DNA of 64,000 bases from DASVEE01 sp036380735 (GTDB lineage: Bacteria > Acidobacteriota > Thermoanaerobaculia > Gp7-AA8). The stretch is taken from NCBI GenBank assembly GCA_036380735.1, contig DASVEE010000044.1:1-64000 (forward strand), given 5' to 3'. Within the stretch, counting starts at the first letter, position 1. Every line of letters starts with the position of its first letter. This document shows positions 36,625-45,477 of this stretch, piece after piece. Below the pieces are notes generated by a model. That model did not search any database. It was not told where the DNA came from and worked only from the letters and a program-made list of their open reading frames with translations. Both the position numbers and the translations under genes were made by a program.

Positions 36625-37542
36625 ATGAAGAGCTTGTTTCTGGCTTCGGCCATCATCCTCGGAGGCTGTCAGGCGGACGAGCGCGCAGGGGACGCGCGAG
36701 CACTGCCGGCAAACCAGAAAGGCGCGGCGACGCCGCGGCAGGAGTTGAAGCACGACATGACACGCCTCGCAACATCCCAGGACGGCACCCGCATCGCCTT
36801 CGAGAAGACCGGGAGCGGCCCGGCGCTCATCATCGTCAGTGGTGCGCTTTCGCACCGCGGTCTGTGGGACCACAAAGCGTACACAGCCAAGCTCGCGGAA
36901 CACTTCACGGTCTACGTTTACGACCGGCGCGGGCGCGGCGAGAGCACGGACGTGCAACCGTACGCCGTCGATCGCGAGATCGAAGACCTCGCAGCACTCG
37001 TCAACGATGCTGGCGGTTCGGCGTACCTCTATGGCGTTTCGTCCGGCGCCGCTTTGGCGTTGCAGGCGGCAGCGAAGCTGGGGCCTGAGAAAGTGACAAA
37101 GCTGGCGATCTACGACGTGCCGTACGGGCAGAAGCCGCAGGACTTCGCCACGCAGAAGCAACGCGTCAACGAGATCGTTCGCACGGGCAAGCCGGGCGAG
37201 GCGGCCGAGTTCTTCCTCTCCGCCATCGGGACCCCGCCCGAAGCGCTGGAAGGGATGAAGCGCTCGCCCCAATGGGATGCCATGAAGAGGATGGACTTCA
37301 CCCTGAATTACGACTACGCCGTTCTAGGGGACGGCGCGGTGCCGCAGGACGTCGTCAAGACCATCCGCGTTTCCACGCTGGTGATGAACGGCGGCGCCAG
37401 TCTGGAGTTCATGCAGGCCAGCGCCGACCGCATCGCCGCACTCGTCCCTCATGCGCAGCGCAAAACGCTCGAAGGCCAGGCGCATCAAGCGGCACCCGAG
37501 GTCGTCGGGCCGGTGTTGATCGAGTTCTTCGGCGGGTCCTGA
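36625..37542 (+). CDS. Lipoprotein-type alpha/beta hydrolase
   Basis: The 305-residue protein starts with a lipoprotein signal (SLFLASAIILGGC; lipobox LGGC). The hydrolase core has LIIVSGALSHRG, VYVYDRRGRGEST, YLYGVSSGAALALQ (nucleophile elbow GVSSG, Ser) and a late FFGGS end. The canonical nucleophile glycine pattern GxSxG is kept. Substrate is unknown. A decayed copy of the 3' part lies at 54122-54276. TGGAGGACAG precedes ATG 36625. Confidence 0.8.
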   Translation: MKSLFLASAIILGGCQADERAGDARALPANQKGAATPRQELKHDMTRLATSQDGTRIAFEKTGSGPALIIVSGALSHRGLWDHKAYTAKLAEHFTVYVYDRRGRGESTDVQPYAVDREIEDLAALVNDAGGSAYLYGVSSGAALALQAAAKLGPEKVTKLAIYDVPYGQKPQDFATQKQRVNEIVRTGKPGEAAEFFLSAIGTPPEALEGMKRSPQWDAMKRMDFTLNYDYAVLGDGAVPQDVVKTIRVSTLVMNGGASLEFMQASADRIAALVPHAQRKTLEGQAHQAAPEVVGPVLIEFFGGS

Positions 37543-37603
37543 GGCACGACGCCGCACGTCGGCGAAGAGCTGGCCGTCATCCACGGCCAGCCCTTCGCAC
37601 GTG

Positions 37604-39853
37604 CTAGAACGTCACGCGATATGACAGCGTGAAGTCGCGACCGGGCAGCGGCGTGCGCTCCTTCAGCGGCGAGGTGTGCTGGCGCGCCAGCTCGTCGGTC
37701 AGGTTCGTGCCCCGCAGCAGAAGGTCGTGCACGGTATTCGCCGCGAAGAAGCGATAGCCGACCGTCGCATTCACCAGCGTATAGCCTTCGGTCTCTTCTT
37801 CGAGCTCCGCCACGTCATCCTGTGTGAAGTAGCGCCGCACTTCGGCCGACGCGGAGAGAGGACCGCCTTCGAACCGCAGGCCGAGCGACGCGCGGAGCGG
37901 CGGAATGCGCGGCAGGTTGCCACCGCCGTCGAGCTCCGCGCGCACGTAGTCCGCTCCGGCTTCGAGCTCGAGGTGATTCGCGCCCGCATGCCAGATCTCC
38001 GCATGGCCATCGATCTCGATGCCGCGGAAGGTTGCGTCAGCCTGCACGTACTGGAAGACGGGCAGCCCGTCCTCCTCTTCACCCCTCGGCGCATCGAAGA
38101 TGAAGCCGTCGAACGAGTTGTTGAAGAGGTTGATCTGGCCGCGCAGACGCCCGGCGGTCTTGCGGAACGACACGTCGAGGCCGAGGCTCGTCTCTTCGTC
38201 GAGGTCGACGTCGCCGATCTCGAACTGCGACGTGGCCACGTGCGGGCCGTTCGCGTACAGCTCCGTCGCCGTCGGCAGGCGCGTCGCCCGCGCGAGCGAA
38301 GCAGCGATCGCGAACCCTTCGCTCGGCCGGTAGATGGTTCCGATTGAGGCGGAGACGCCGTTGAACGAGAGGTCCGGCAATGCGTCCTCGCGCACGCTGA
38401 TGTCCTGATGTTCGTAGCGCGCGCCGAACTGGAAGTCGAGGCGCTCGCCGCGGATTTCCTCGAAAAGGAACGCGGCGCGTGATCTCGTTGTCGTAGCGGG
38501 AACGAACGCCTCTTCGCCCACCGCCGCGAAGTCGTTGTCGGTCAACTGGATGCCGAGGGAGCCCTGGAGACGGCCGAACGGGCGGTGCGTCGCTTCGAGG
38601 CGTCCTTCGAAGCCGTCGTTGGTGAAGCGTGTGCCGACTTCATCGCCCTCCAGCTCGACGTGCTCGTAGTCGGTGCTGCCGAGGCGGAGCCGGACGTTGC
38701 GGAAGATGCCGAGGTCCGTCAGCTCGCCGCGCACGTCGAACCGGTTCTGCTTCATGTCGATGCGGACGAGCTCCTCTTCGTGCTCTTCGTCGGTTTCCTC
38801 CTCGTCGTGATGCGCGTGGCCGGGAATGCCGTAGTTGGTCTCGAAACGGTTGAACGAAACGCCGAAGAAACCGCGCTCACCGACGAATGACGCGCCGATC
38901 GTGCCGGCCTGCGACTCGAGCGACGAGTTCTCCAGGACGCCCGTGTGCTCTTCCTCCTCTTCCTCCTCCCCCTCGTGATGATGCTCGGCCGGGCCGGGGA
39001 TCTCGTAGTCATCGGTGTCGCGCTTCGTCAGGTCGAGGTGCCACGCAAGCCGCCCCGCGCCGCCGTTGAGCGCGAGCGATCCCGTACGCTCGTCGGAGAC
39101 GGTGCCGCCGCGCAGGTCGACGCGTCCGGAGATCGCTTCGGCAGGCACACGGTTCGGAATCCGCTCGTCGATGACGTTCACGACGCCGCCAACCGCATTG
39201 CTGCCGTACAACAGAGTCGCCGGGCCGCGGAGGATCTCGATCTGCTGCGCGGTCGAGGGATCGACGGTGACGGCGTGGTCGGGGCTGACGTTGGAGGCGT
39301 CGGCAGTTCCGAGCCCTTCGCTGAGGATGCGGATGCGGTCGGAACCGAGGCCGCGGATGATCGGCCGGCTGGCGCCGGGACCGAAGTACGTCGAGCTGAC
39401 GCCCGGCTCCTGGTTGAGCGTTTCACCGATCGTCGGCTGCAGTTGCCGCGCGATCTCGTCCTCGCGGACGACGGTCACGGGCTGGTACACCTCCGACTCG
39501 CGCCGGCTTTCCCCCGCGCTGACGACGATCTCCTCGGAATGGATCGCCGGATCGAGGACGATCTCGACGGAGCGGTTCGCACCGGCGTCGAGCTCCGCTT
39601 CGCCGAGGGCGGCACCGAGCCGGCGGCTCTCGGCGCGCAGGTGGTAGTGGCCGGGAGCGACGTTTTCGAAGCGGAAGGAGCCGTCCGCGCTGACGCCGGT
39701 ACTGCGGCGTGCTTCGACGAGGGTCACCACGGCATCGGTGACGGGCGTTCCTTCAGCGGTCCGGACAGTGCCGGTGATCGTCGCCGTCGCCTGCGCGATT
39801 GCCGCAGCGGCGACGAACGACAGAATGAATGCAGTGGTCAAGAATCTCTTCAT
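37604..39853 (-). CDS. TonB-dependent receptor with His/Glu-rich loops
   Basis: The 749-residue protein has a signal peptide (MKRFLTTAFILSFVAAAAIAQ), an N-terminal carboxypeptidase-regulatory-like domain, a plug domain with RGLGSDRIRILSEGL and a 22-strand barrel ending in YRVTF. Two loops are rich in metal-type residues (HHEGEEEEEEEH and HAHHDEEETDEEHEEE). This resembles zinc receptors of the ZnuD kind. Downstream on the same strand (upstream in transcription is not shown) lie the LytTR/LytS pair, and a MerC-like gene is 3 kb away. A zinc-uptake role is inferred. Confidence 0.85.
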   Translation of the reverse strand: MKRFLTTAFILSFVAAAAIAQATATITGTVRTAEGTPVTDAVVTLVEARRSTGVSADGSFRFENVAPGHYHLRAESRRLGAALGEAELDAGANRSVEIVLDPAIHSEEIVVSAGESRRESEVYQPVTVVREDEIARQLQPTIGETLNQEPGVSSTYFGPGASRPIIRGLGSDRIRILSEGLGTADASNVSPDHAVTVDPSTAQQIEILRGPATLLYGSNAVGGVVNVIDERIPNRVPAEAISGRVDLRGGTVSDERTGSLALNGGAGRLAWHLDLTKRDTDDYEIPGPAEHHHEGEEEEEEEHTGVLENSSLESQAGTIGASFVGERGFFGVSFNRFETNYGIPGHAHHDEEETDEEHEEELVRIDMKQNRFDVRGELTDLGIFRNVRLRLGSTDYEHVELEGDEVGTRFTNDGFEGRLEATHRPFGRLQGSLGIQLTDNDFAAVGEEAFVPATTTRSRAAFLFEEIRGERLDFQFGARYEHQDISVREDALPDLSFNGVSASIGTIYRPSEGFAIAASLARATRLPTATELYANGPHVATSQFEIGDVDLDEETSLGLDVSFRKTAGRLRGQINLFNNSFDGFIFDAPRGEEEDGLPVFQYVQADATFRGIEIDGHAEIWHAGANHLELEAGADYVRAELDGGGNLPRIPPLRASLGLRFEGGPLSASAEVRRYFTQDDVAELEEETEGYTLVNATVGYRFFAANTVHDLLLRGTNLTDELARQHTSPLKERTPLPGRDFTLSYRVTF

Positions 39854-39936
39854 GGCGCCGGCGACTCTAAGTGCGGTGAGCCATGCGGGCCATGCGAGAT
39901 CCAACGAGTGGTTGGATTTCGCCGGTGGATGGTCGC

Positions 39937-40716
39937 TCAGAGGCGCAACAGGCGGTCCTTCAGCACCCGTGACTGGATGCGGCTCACGGGAAGCTCCTGC
40001 CCATTCGTGAGGGTCACCACGTACGTACCGCCGGTCACGGGGGTCACGCGGTCGATCATGCCGACGTTGACGAGCGTGCCGCGGCTGAGGCGAATGAATT
40101 CGGCGGCGGTGAGGCGGAGCTCGAGATCCCTCAGCCGGTACGAGATGGTGTGCTTTTCGTTCTTCGTGGTGTGGAGGTGCAGCAGCTCGCCGTCCGCGAT
40201 GATCGACGCGATCTGTTCGACCGGCACGAGGACGATCTGATTGCGTTTCCGGACGGGGATCCGCGTGAGTGGCGCGGTGCCGTGCGACTCGATGGCGTCC
40301 GCCGCCGCGCGTACCGCCTCGACCGACGTGGCGTGATCTTCGGCGCGCTCGAGGCGTTCCTGCGCGCGGTTGATGGTTTCACGCAGCCGGGCCGGATCGA
40401 CCGGCTTGAGGAGGTAGTCGACGGCGTTCAATTCGAAAGCGCTGACGGCGTACTGGTCGTATGCGGTCACGAAGGCGACGAGGGGGATGCTGTCCTTCCG
40501 CAGCAGACGCACGACGCCCAGCCCGTCCACCTCGGGCATCTGCAGGTCGAGCAGCGCCAGATCGGGACGCGTGCGCTCGATCAGCTCGATGGCCTCGCTG
40601 CCGTTTTCCGCCTCGCCGATGATGTTCACGTCGGCGAAGTTGCCGAGCATGGCGCGCAGCAGCGAGCGTGCAGGGCGTTCGTCGTCGGCGATGACCACGC
40701 GGAGCTTCTCGGTCAT
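39937..40716 (-). CDS. LytTR-family response regulator
   Basis: The 259-residue product has a receiver (VVIADDERPARS, DLALLDLQMPEVDG with the phosphorylated Asp, and FVTAYDQYAVSAFELNAVDYLLKP) and a C-terminal LytTR DNA-binding domain (VPVEQIASIIADGELLHLHTTKN and FIRLSRGTLVN). The start ATG 40716 is four bases after the LytS-like kinase stop, so the pair is one operon. Confidence 0.9.
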   Translation of the reverse strand: MTEKLRVVIADDERPARSLLRAMLGNFADVNIIGEAENGSEAIELIERTRPDLALLDLQMPEVDGLGVVRLLRKDSIPLVAFVTAYDQYAVSAFELNAVDYLLKPVDPARLRETINRAQERLERAEDHATSVEAVRAAADAIESHGTAPLTRIPVRKRNQIVLVPVEQIASIIADGELLHLHTTKNEKHTISYRLRDLELRLTAAEFIRLSRGTLVNVGMIDRVTPVTGGTYVVTLTNGQELPVSRIQSRVLKDRLLRL

Positions 40717-40720
40717 TCGT

Positions 40721-42586
40721 TCACTCTCCCGCCGCCAGCGGCCGCGCCGCATGCGGAGCCAGTTGCAGCGGCATCGTCGCGGTGACGACCGTCCCCAGGC
40801 CGGGTGCACTCTCGATCGACAGCGCGGCATCGTCGCCGTAATGCACCCGCAGGCGCTCCTCGACGTTCTGCAGCCCCACCCCTTCACGGCGTCCGCGCCG
40901 CACCGCGAGATCGGTGGCACCCGCGCCGTCGTCGCGCACGCGAAGCACGAGGCGCGGCCGGTCGCCGGTGTGGTCGGCGCTCGCCTCGATGGCGATCGTG
41001 CCGCCGCGCCGCTGCGGCGAGATGCCGTGCTTGATCGCGTTCTCGACGAGCGGCTGCAGGAGGAGCGTCGGAATGGTTGCGGGGAGCAGCGTGCGCGGAA
41101 TGGCCACCTCGACGCGGAGCCGCTCTTCGAAGCGGGCGCGCTCGACCTCGAGGTACGACTCGATCAGCTTCATCTCATCCTCGAGCGTGGCGATCGGACC
41201 GGAGGAGCGCAGCACGCCGCGCAGCAGCGCGGTCAGCCTCAGCAGCGTGTCGAAGGCCTTGTCGGGCGATGACCGGATCAGGGAGCCGATCGTGTTGAGC
41301 GCGTTGAACAGGAAATGCGGTTGGATCTGCGCGCGCAACGCACGAAGCTCCGCTTCCATCGACAGCTTGCTCAGCTCCTGTTCCCGTGCACCCTGGGCGA
41401 TGCGCTCCTGCATCAGGCGCAGGGCGTCGATGCGGCGCGCGGCGATCAGCGCCGCCGCGTCGAGCATCTCCAGGTCGTCGGACAACAAGCGCCGGCCGTT
41501 CGCCAGCGAGCCGATGACGAGCGTGTAGCGCGGCGGCTCCGCCGTGTTGACGGCCACGTGCCGTTCGACGCCCGTGCGTCCGATCGCGCCGTGCTCGTCC
41601 TCGGACCAGCGCGCCTCGATCGCGGCGACCGCGGCGCCGGCGTGTTCCACCACGCCCTCGAGCACTCGCTCCGGCGTCTCCGCCTCGGCCGCAACCCGCG
41701 AGATCTCGCGCAGCACGGTGGCGTAGTCGGCGCGGCGCAGGATGACGCGGTCGATGAAGGAGAACACCGTCGACCGCACGACCGGGTAGGCGAGCATGCC
41801 CAGCGTGGCCACGAGCACCAGCATCGACAGCGTCGCCGCATCGCGCAGGTCGGTTTGCCCGGTGATCGCCGGGATGGCCGCGAACAGCAGCGAAACGGAC
41901 GTCACCATCACCACGAGCGTCAGGGCGCGCTTGAGAAAGAGATCGGCGAGCGCGAAACGGTAGTCGAAGAAGAGGATCGCAAACGCGAGCGGCAGCGAAG
42001 CGTGATGACCGAGCAGCTCCAGCCCCCACGAGTACTCGCCGATGTGGCGTTCGCTCAGATGGAATCCGGAGATGGCAAAGATGGCCAGCGACGCGATCCA
42101 GCCCGTTCGTTCGAGCCGGAAGCGGCGGCGCGTCACCGCGATGATCGGTACGACCAGTGCCACGAATGCCATGGTCAGAATGCGGAGCGCCGTGTGCGAC
42201 GTCGCCACGCCGAAGACGGTGGCGCTGAACTGCAGCATGGCGCCGGCGATGCTCATCGCATAGGCCGTGAGGATGAGCACGCGCGTGGCGCGGCTGCGCT
42301 TCGCTTCCGACCTCAGGACGGAATGCACGACGGCGGCGGGGAGAAAGCCGAGCGCCGAGTACGACGCGACGGCGAGCAGTTCGGCGGCGCGCGTGTTCTG
42401 CATCTGTTCGAGGACGTAGGCGGCGAGCGAGCCGAGGTTCCACAGCATGCCGAGGAGCCCGGTGACGGCCGCGAGAGACTCGCCGCGACCGCCGGCTCGC
42501 CGGTCGGCCAGCGCGAGCCAGAGCAGCATCGCGTACAGGGCCACGCCCGTAGAGAAGCCGACCAGATGCAGGACGCCGATGGCCAT
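40721..42586 (-). CDS. LytS-like membrane histidine kinase
   Basis: The 621-residue protein has about seven N-terminal membrane helices, a GAF-like section, a linker with LSKMLEAELRALRAQIQPHFLFNALNTIGSL-type sequence (exactly QPHFLFNALNTIGSLIRS) and a C-terminal ATPase with LLQPLVENAIKHGI and GVGLQNVEERL. This is the HPK7/LytS type that acts with LytTR regulators, here the next gene. The signal is unknown. Confidence 0.88.
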   Translation of the reverse strand: MAIGVLHLVGFSTGVALYAMLLWLALADRRAGGRGESLAAVTGLLGMLWNLGSLAAYVLEQMQNTRAAELLAVASYSALGFLPAAVVHSVLRSEAKRSRATRVLILTAYAMSIAGAMLQFSATVFGVATSHTALRILTMAFVALVVPIIAVTRRRFRLERTGWIASLAIFAISGFHLSERHIGEYSWGLELLGHHASLPLAFAILFFDYRFALADLFLKRALTLVVMVTSVSLLFAAIPAITGQTDLRDAATLSMLVLVATLGMLAYPVVRSTVFSFIDRVILRRADYATVLREISRVAAEAETPERVLEGVVEHAGAAVAAIEARWSEDEHGAIGRTGVERHVAVNTAEPPRYTLVIGSLANGRRLLSDDLEMLDAAALIAARRIDALRLMQERIAQGAREQELSKLSMEAELRALRAQIQPHFLFNALNTIGSLIRSSPDKAFDTLLRLTALLRGVLRSSGPIATLEDEMKLIESYLEVERARFEERLRVEVAIPRTLLPATIPTLLLQPLVENAIKHGISPQRRGGTIAIEASADHTGDRPRLVLRVRDDGAGATDLAVRRGRREGVGLQNVEERLRVHYGDDAALSIESAPGLGTVVTATMPLQLAPHAARPLAAGE

Positions 42587-42851
42587 GGAGGTGGTTATAG
42601 CGCCTCACCGGCCGCCGGGCCAATGAAGCTCCGGTGAATGGTCGCACAGACCCAACGGACGGCGCGCGGCGGCCCATGAGCGGTTACGCACGAGGCGAGC
42701 GGCACCGGAGGCGCAGAGTGCGGAACGCCGCCACAAACAGAAGCGGGCAGCAGCGACGATGACTGCCCGCTCCTGCCGTTCATCCGCATCCGCCGACCAT
42801 TCATTGAATGTTCGTCGGCTTTGCGCGAGCAGCCCGCGTAGGGTCCGCTCC
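42587..42851. other. Intergenic region upstream of the MerC-like gene
   Basis: The region between the kinase and MerC-like gene starts holds a 9-bp stem hairpin (AGCGGGCAG/CTGCCCGCT, 42742-42771) and the palindrome at 42798-42810. No further gene is supported. Confidence 0.5.
42798..42810. promoter_or_regulatory. Perfect palindrome in front of the MerC-like gene
   Basis: CATTCATTGAATG is a perfect 13-base palindrome, flanked by CCGAC and GTCGG, and lies 41 bases before the ATG. It may be a regulator binding site, possibly for a metal-sensing repressor; this is inference from location. Confidence 0.4.
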
Positions 42852-43244
42852 ATGACCTCGAATGCCCTCCTTCGCCTCGCTGACCGCTTCGGTTGCTCGC
42901 TCTCGGCGGCTTGTGCGGTGCACTGCCTCGTCACTCCTCTCTTCGTTACGTTCCTTTCGATCTCGCCGCTGGCCGAGGAAGCAGAGCTGCCGATGATCGT
43001 CGTGGCGCTTGCGCTGGCGGCGATCACCTTCAGCGCCGGTTTCGTCAGGAACACGGCTCTCCTGCCGCTCACGCTCCTGGTGATCGCCGGACCGCTGATG
43101 ATCGCCAGTCGTTGTGTGGAGCACCCGTGGCTCGAAACGAGCCTGCTCGTCGCAGGCGCCGTGTTGCTCAGCATCGGCCACATAGTGAACCTGCGTCGCG
43201 GGCACGACTGCAGCGCAACAGGGAAGTGTGGCGAGGTTGCGTGA
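42852..43244 (+). CDS. MerC-domain membrane protein
   Basis: The 130-residue protein has four hydrophobic segments and an N-terminal HCLVTPLF word, with Cys residues in SLSAACAVHC, as in MerC-family proteins. It ends RRGHDCSATGKCGEVA. MerC proteins carry mercury in mer operons; mer-less homologues like this are often near zinc-related genes, which fits the TonB receptor nearby. Start ATG 42852 is chosen over the frame from 42759. Confidence 0.75.
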   Translation: MTSNALLRLADRFGCSLSAACAVHCLVTPLFVTFLSISPLAEEAELPMIVVALALAAITFSAGFVRNTALLPLTLLVIAGPLMIASRCVEHPWLETSLLVAGAVLLSIGHIVNLRRGHDCSATGKCGEVA

Positions 43245-43339
43245 CCGTTGCAGATGACCGCGCAGCGTTCCAGACGTACGGCGCTCACGGCAGGCTTGCT
43301 GGCCACGGAGCACGCTCCGTCACGCACCGCGATGCAGAG

Positions 43340-43375
43340 TGGAGGACAGACACTCTTGTCTGTCCCGCGAGGAAT
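43340..43375. repeat. GGAGGACAGAC...GTCTGTCC repeat, copy 2
   Basis: GTGGAGGACAGACACTCTTGTCTGTCCCGCG is related to the copy at 36531 and to that at 46984-47016. The flanking GATGCAGAG and GGAGCACGC also recur near the 47-kb copy, so the repeat extends about 70 bases. Confidence 0.7.
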
Positions 43376-43406
43376 GCCGCAGGAACGATGAGCGTGCGCA
43401 CACCCG

Positions 43407-43655
43407 TCACTCGGACAGGATCGACGCGAGATCGCGCCTATCGAAGCCTGCGACCAGAGCACTCACTTTGCAGTCGAGTGCCAGCGCGAGTCGGACGACC
43501 GTTGCCAGATTAGGCGAGCGGACGCCGCGTTCGAGTTCGCTGACGCGTGTTTGCGCCAAACCGGAGCGTTCGGCCAGCTCGACCTGCGTCATGCCGGCCT
43601 TTTGCCGAATCTCACGCATGCGCTCACCAAACACTTCACCGACCGTTTCTTTCAT
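43407..43655 (-). CDS. XRE-family helix-turn-helix protein
   Basis: The 82-residue protein carries a Cro/CI-type helix-turn-helix (REIRQKAGMTQVELAERSGLAQTRVSELERGVRSPNLATVVRLALALD, quoted in parts: KAGMTQVELAERSGL and RVSELERG). It has no other domain. The start ATG 43655 follows GGTGGAG. It is divergent from the RHH-like gene, and the region between them has a TTGACA at 43676. Confidence 0.8.
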   Translation of the reverse strand: MKETVGEVFGERMREIRQKAGMTQVELAERSGLAQTRVSELERGVRSPNLATVVRLALALDCKVSALVAGFDRRDLASILSE

Positions 43656-43670
43656 CGCGCTCCACCACAA

Positions 43671-43904
43671 TTCGCCTTGACAAGTTGCACGCGCCGGTAG
43701 AAGATAATGGGTGTAACACGGTGGCGCATGAACACGGTCGAATCAAGACACTTACAAGACATCGGCGCCATCTTCCTACATCCCCGCCGCTGCGTCACGG
43801 TCTCTGCCGCAGGACCGCTCTGCGACCAGTTGAACGGCGGCGGCTAAGCGCCGCACATCCCACCGCTCTTCCTGAAGTCAGCCGTCGATGCCGGAGGTGT
43901 ATCC
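43671..43904. other. Intergenic region between XRE and RHH-like genes
   Basis: TTGACA (43676-43681) and a downstream GATAAT spaced too far for a classical promoter are seen. A 39-codon frame (43728-43847) has no clear ribosome binding site. No other feature is supported. Confidence 0.4.
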
Positions 43905-44201
43905 ATGTCTCTCTACCAGTTCGCCACGCAGACCGCCGGAGCGCTCAACCGCCGCCGGACCATCACCGTCGACCTCCCCGAGTTCCTCGTGCGCGCGATC
44001 GCCCAGCGCGTCGAGGAAGCGAACGAAGACGCGCAGGACGACGAGCTGGTCGACTTCAACGACGTCATCGAATGGCTGCTCGTCACCGAGATCACATCCA
44101 AACGCTTCCCCTGTCTGGAAGAGACGATCCCCGGTTTCACCGCCGCCATGGCGTCCTGGTGGATGAAGTCGATGTATCAGCCGCCGGACGACGAGGAGTA
44201 G
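43905..44201 (+). CDS. RHH-like small protein, possible antitoxin or regulator
   Basis: The 98-residue protein begins RRRTITVDLPEFLVRAIAQRVE, a strand-helix pattern as in ribbon-helix-helix proteins, then VDFNDVIEWLLVTEIT. It ends FTAAMASWWMKSMYQPPDDEE. The final 69 bases are repeated at 46858-46926 (60 of 69 identical, most differences silent), downstream of the two-gene island. GGAGG lies upstream of the ATG. The function is inferred only. Confidence 0.6.
   Translation: MSLYQFATQTAGALNRRRTITVDLPEFLVRAIAQRVEEANEDAQDDELVDFNDVIEWLLVTEITSKRFPCLEETIPGFTAAMASWWMKSMYQPPDDEE
44133..44201. repeat. Direct repeat left of the two-gene island
   Basis: The last 69 bases of the RHH-like gene. The other copy at 46858-46926 differs at nine positions, seven of them silent in the gene's frame. 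Confidence 0.85.
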
Positions 44202-44364
44202 GGAATGAGGATGTGACAGCCGCCGCACATCTACAGGACGAAGACCTCATCCGTGGCTGCACTGCTGTGCGCAACAGCAAGAGCCGAACCGAAGGGTGCG
44301 CGTGCGGATACTTTCTGATGGCGTGGTAGCATCAAGACGCCCGGAGCCTTCCCGAGAGTTCCCA

Positions 44365-45477
44365 ATGAGGCGGTTGGATGATGCCGCTGCGCGGCGCAAC
44401 TTTGAAGTTTTTGTGGAGGAGATCCTCTCCTCTCCGGCTACGGCTGTGGCCAATCATCTCGCTGACCTGAACGTGCCCGATCCGTTTCGCCTGCGCATGA
44501 AGGTCCTGTACTCGCGCGATCCATTGCCGGAGGTGTTTGCACGGCAGCGAAAACTTGGGAACGTGGTCCAGCGACACGCGAATGCCTTCCGGCTTGAACA
44601 ATCCGTCGGGCGGTCTCGTACGCGCCGCGTGCGCGTTCCGTTCGCCGTCCTCGATGCTGGACTTCCAAACATGTACGTGGCAGTTGCTGTTTGCGTGCGT
44701 GATGACTGGGAGACGCTAGTTCGTTTCCTCGATGGCCGATATCCGCAACTGGTTCCCGTCTATTTATCGCAGCGCGAATTGATCCGTTCCATCAAGACGC
44801 TCCGCCACAGCACACCGGACCTTGACCTGCGCGTTCGCGAGATGTCAGCGAGCGAGAACATTGAGACTGACATCGGAAAGCGTAAACGATCGGTTCGCGA
44901 ATGGACCGATGAGGATCTCGACAACCTCCTCGTGCATGTTGAGGATCGGCGCCAAATCATCAACAGCCTTCGCTTCGACTTTCACCGTCGCATCAACGAC
45001 AAGGTTGACGTGGTTCCAACACTATCGTGCAAGGTCACACGAAAGGCGGTCGTCGAAATCACTGGCAAGTTTGTGGTGGCATGGGAGACCGTCATTGCGG
45101 ATGTCGTTCGAGCCGGCGCGGAGAAGTTGACGTTCCTCTCTAATCGCGGTCTACGCCAGCGCAACTACTCTTCAGCACCGCTGGTGATCCATTTCAAACG
45201 GCAAGTTTTCGACGACGTTGCGGAGATTCGTCGCTTCGTAGACGTGATGCGTCGGTACCCGCATTCCGCCTATGCGGTCCAACACGGGAACCCCTACGCT
45301 CACATGCAGTTGTCTGATCGCTGGGACGGCTCATCCTTCGAACTTTGGGCCGTGACTAACGACGACATTCTGATTGTGCCGCGGTTGCAGGCTACCGAGG
45401 GCGCATTGGAGCGACTGATCCACTACATCTATGATGAGTTTCGCGAGGGAGAAGTCACGGATGCCGCGGCCGCCTGA
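44365..45477 (+). CDS. Unknown protein, first gene of the island
   Basis: The 370-residue protein is not recognised. It is rich in charged residues and has no signal peptide or membrane helix. Segments such as VPFAVLDAGLPNMYVAVAVCV, TLSCKVTRKAVVEITGKFVVAWETV and PHSAYAVQHGNPYAHMQLSDRWDGSSFELWAV suggest alternating strands and helices. Codon use and base composition are visibly less GC-rich than in neighbouring genes. ATG 44365 was chosen over 44296. The 3' end overlaps the next gene by 17 bases, so the two are co-translated. A partner role with the nuclease-like protein is inferred. Confidence 0.6.
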   Translation: MRRLDDAAARRNFEVFVEEILSSPATAVANHLADLNVPDPFRLRMKVLYSRDPLPEVFARQRKLGNVVQRHANAFRLEQSVGRSRTRRVRVPFAVLDAGLPNMYVAVAVCVRDDWETLVRFLDGRYPQLVPVYLSQRELIRSIKTLRHSTPDLDLRVREMSASENIETDIGKRKRSVREWTDEDLDNLLVHVEDRRQIINSLRFDFHRRINDKVDVVPTLSCKVTRKAVVEITGKFVVAWETVIADVVRAGAEKLTFLSNRGLRQRNYSSAPLVIHFKRQVFDDVAEIRRFVDVMRRYPHSAYAVQHGNPYAHMQLSDRWDGSSFELWAVTNDDILIVPRLQATEGALERLIHYIYDEFREGEVTDAAAA

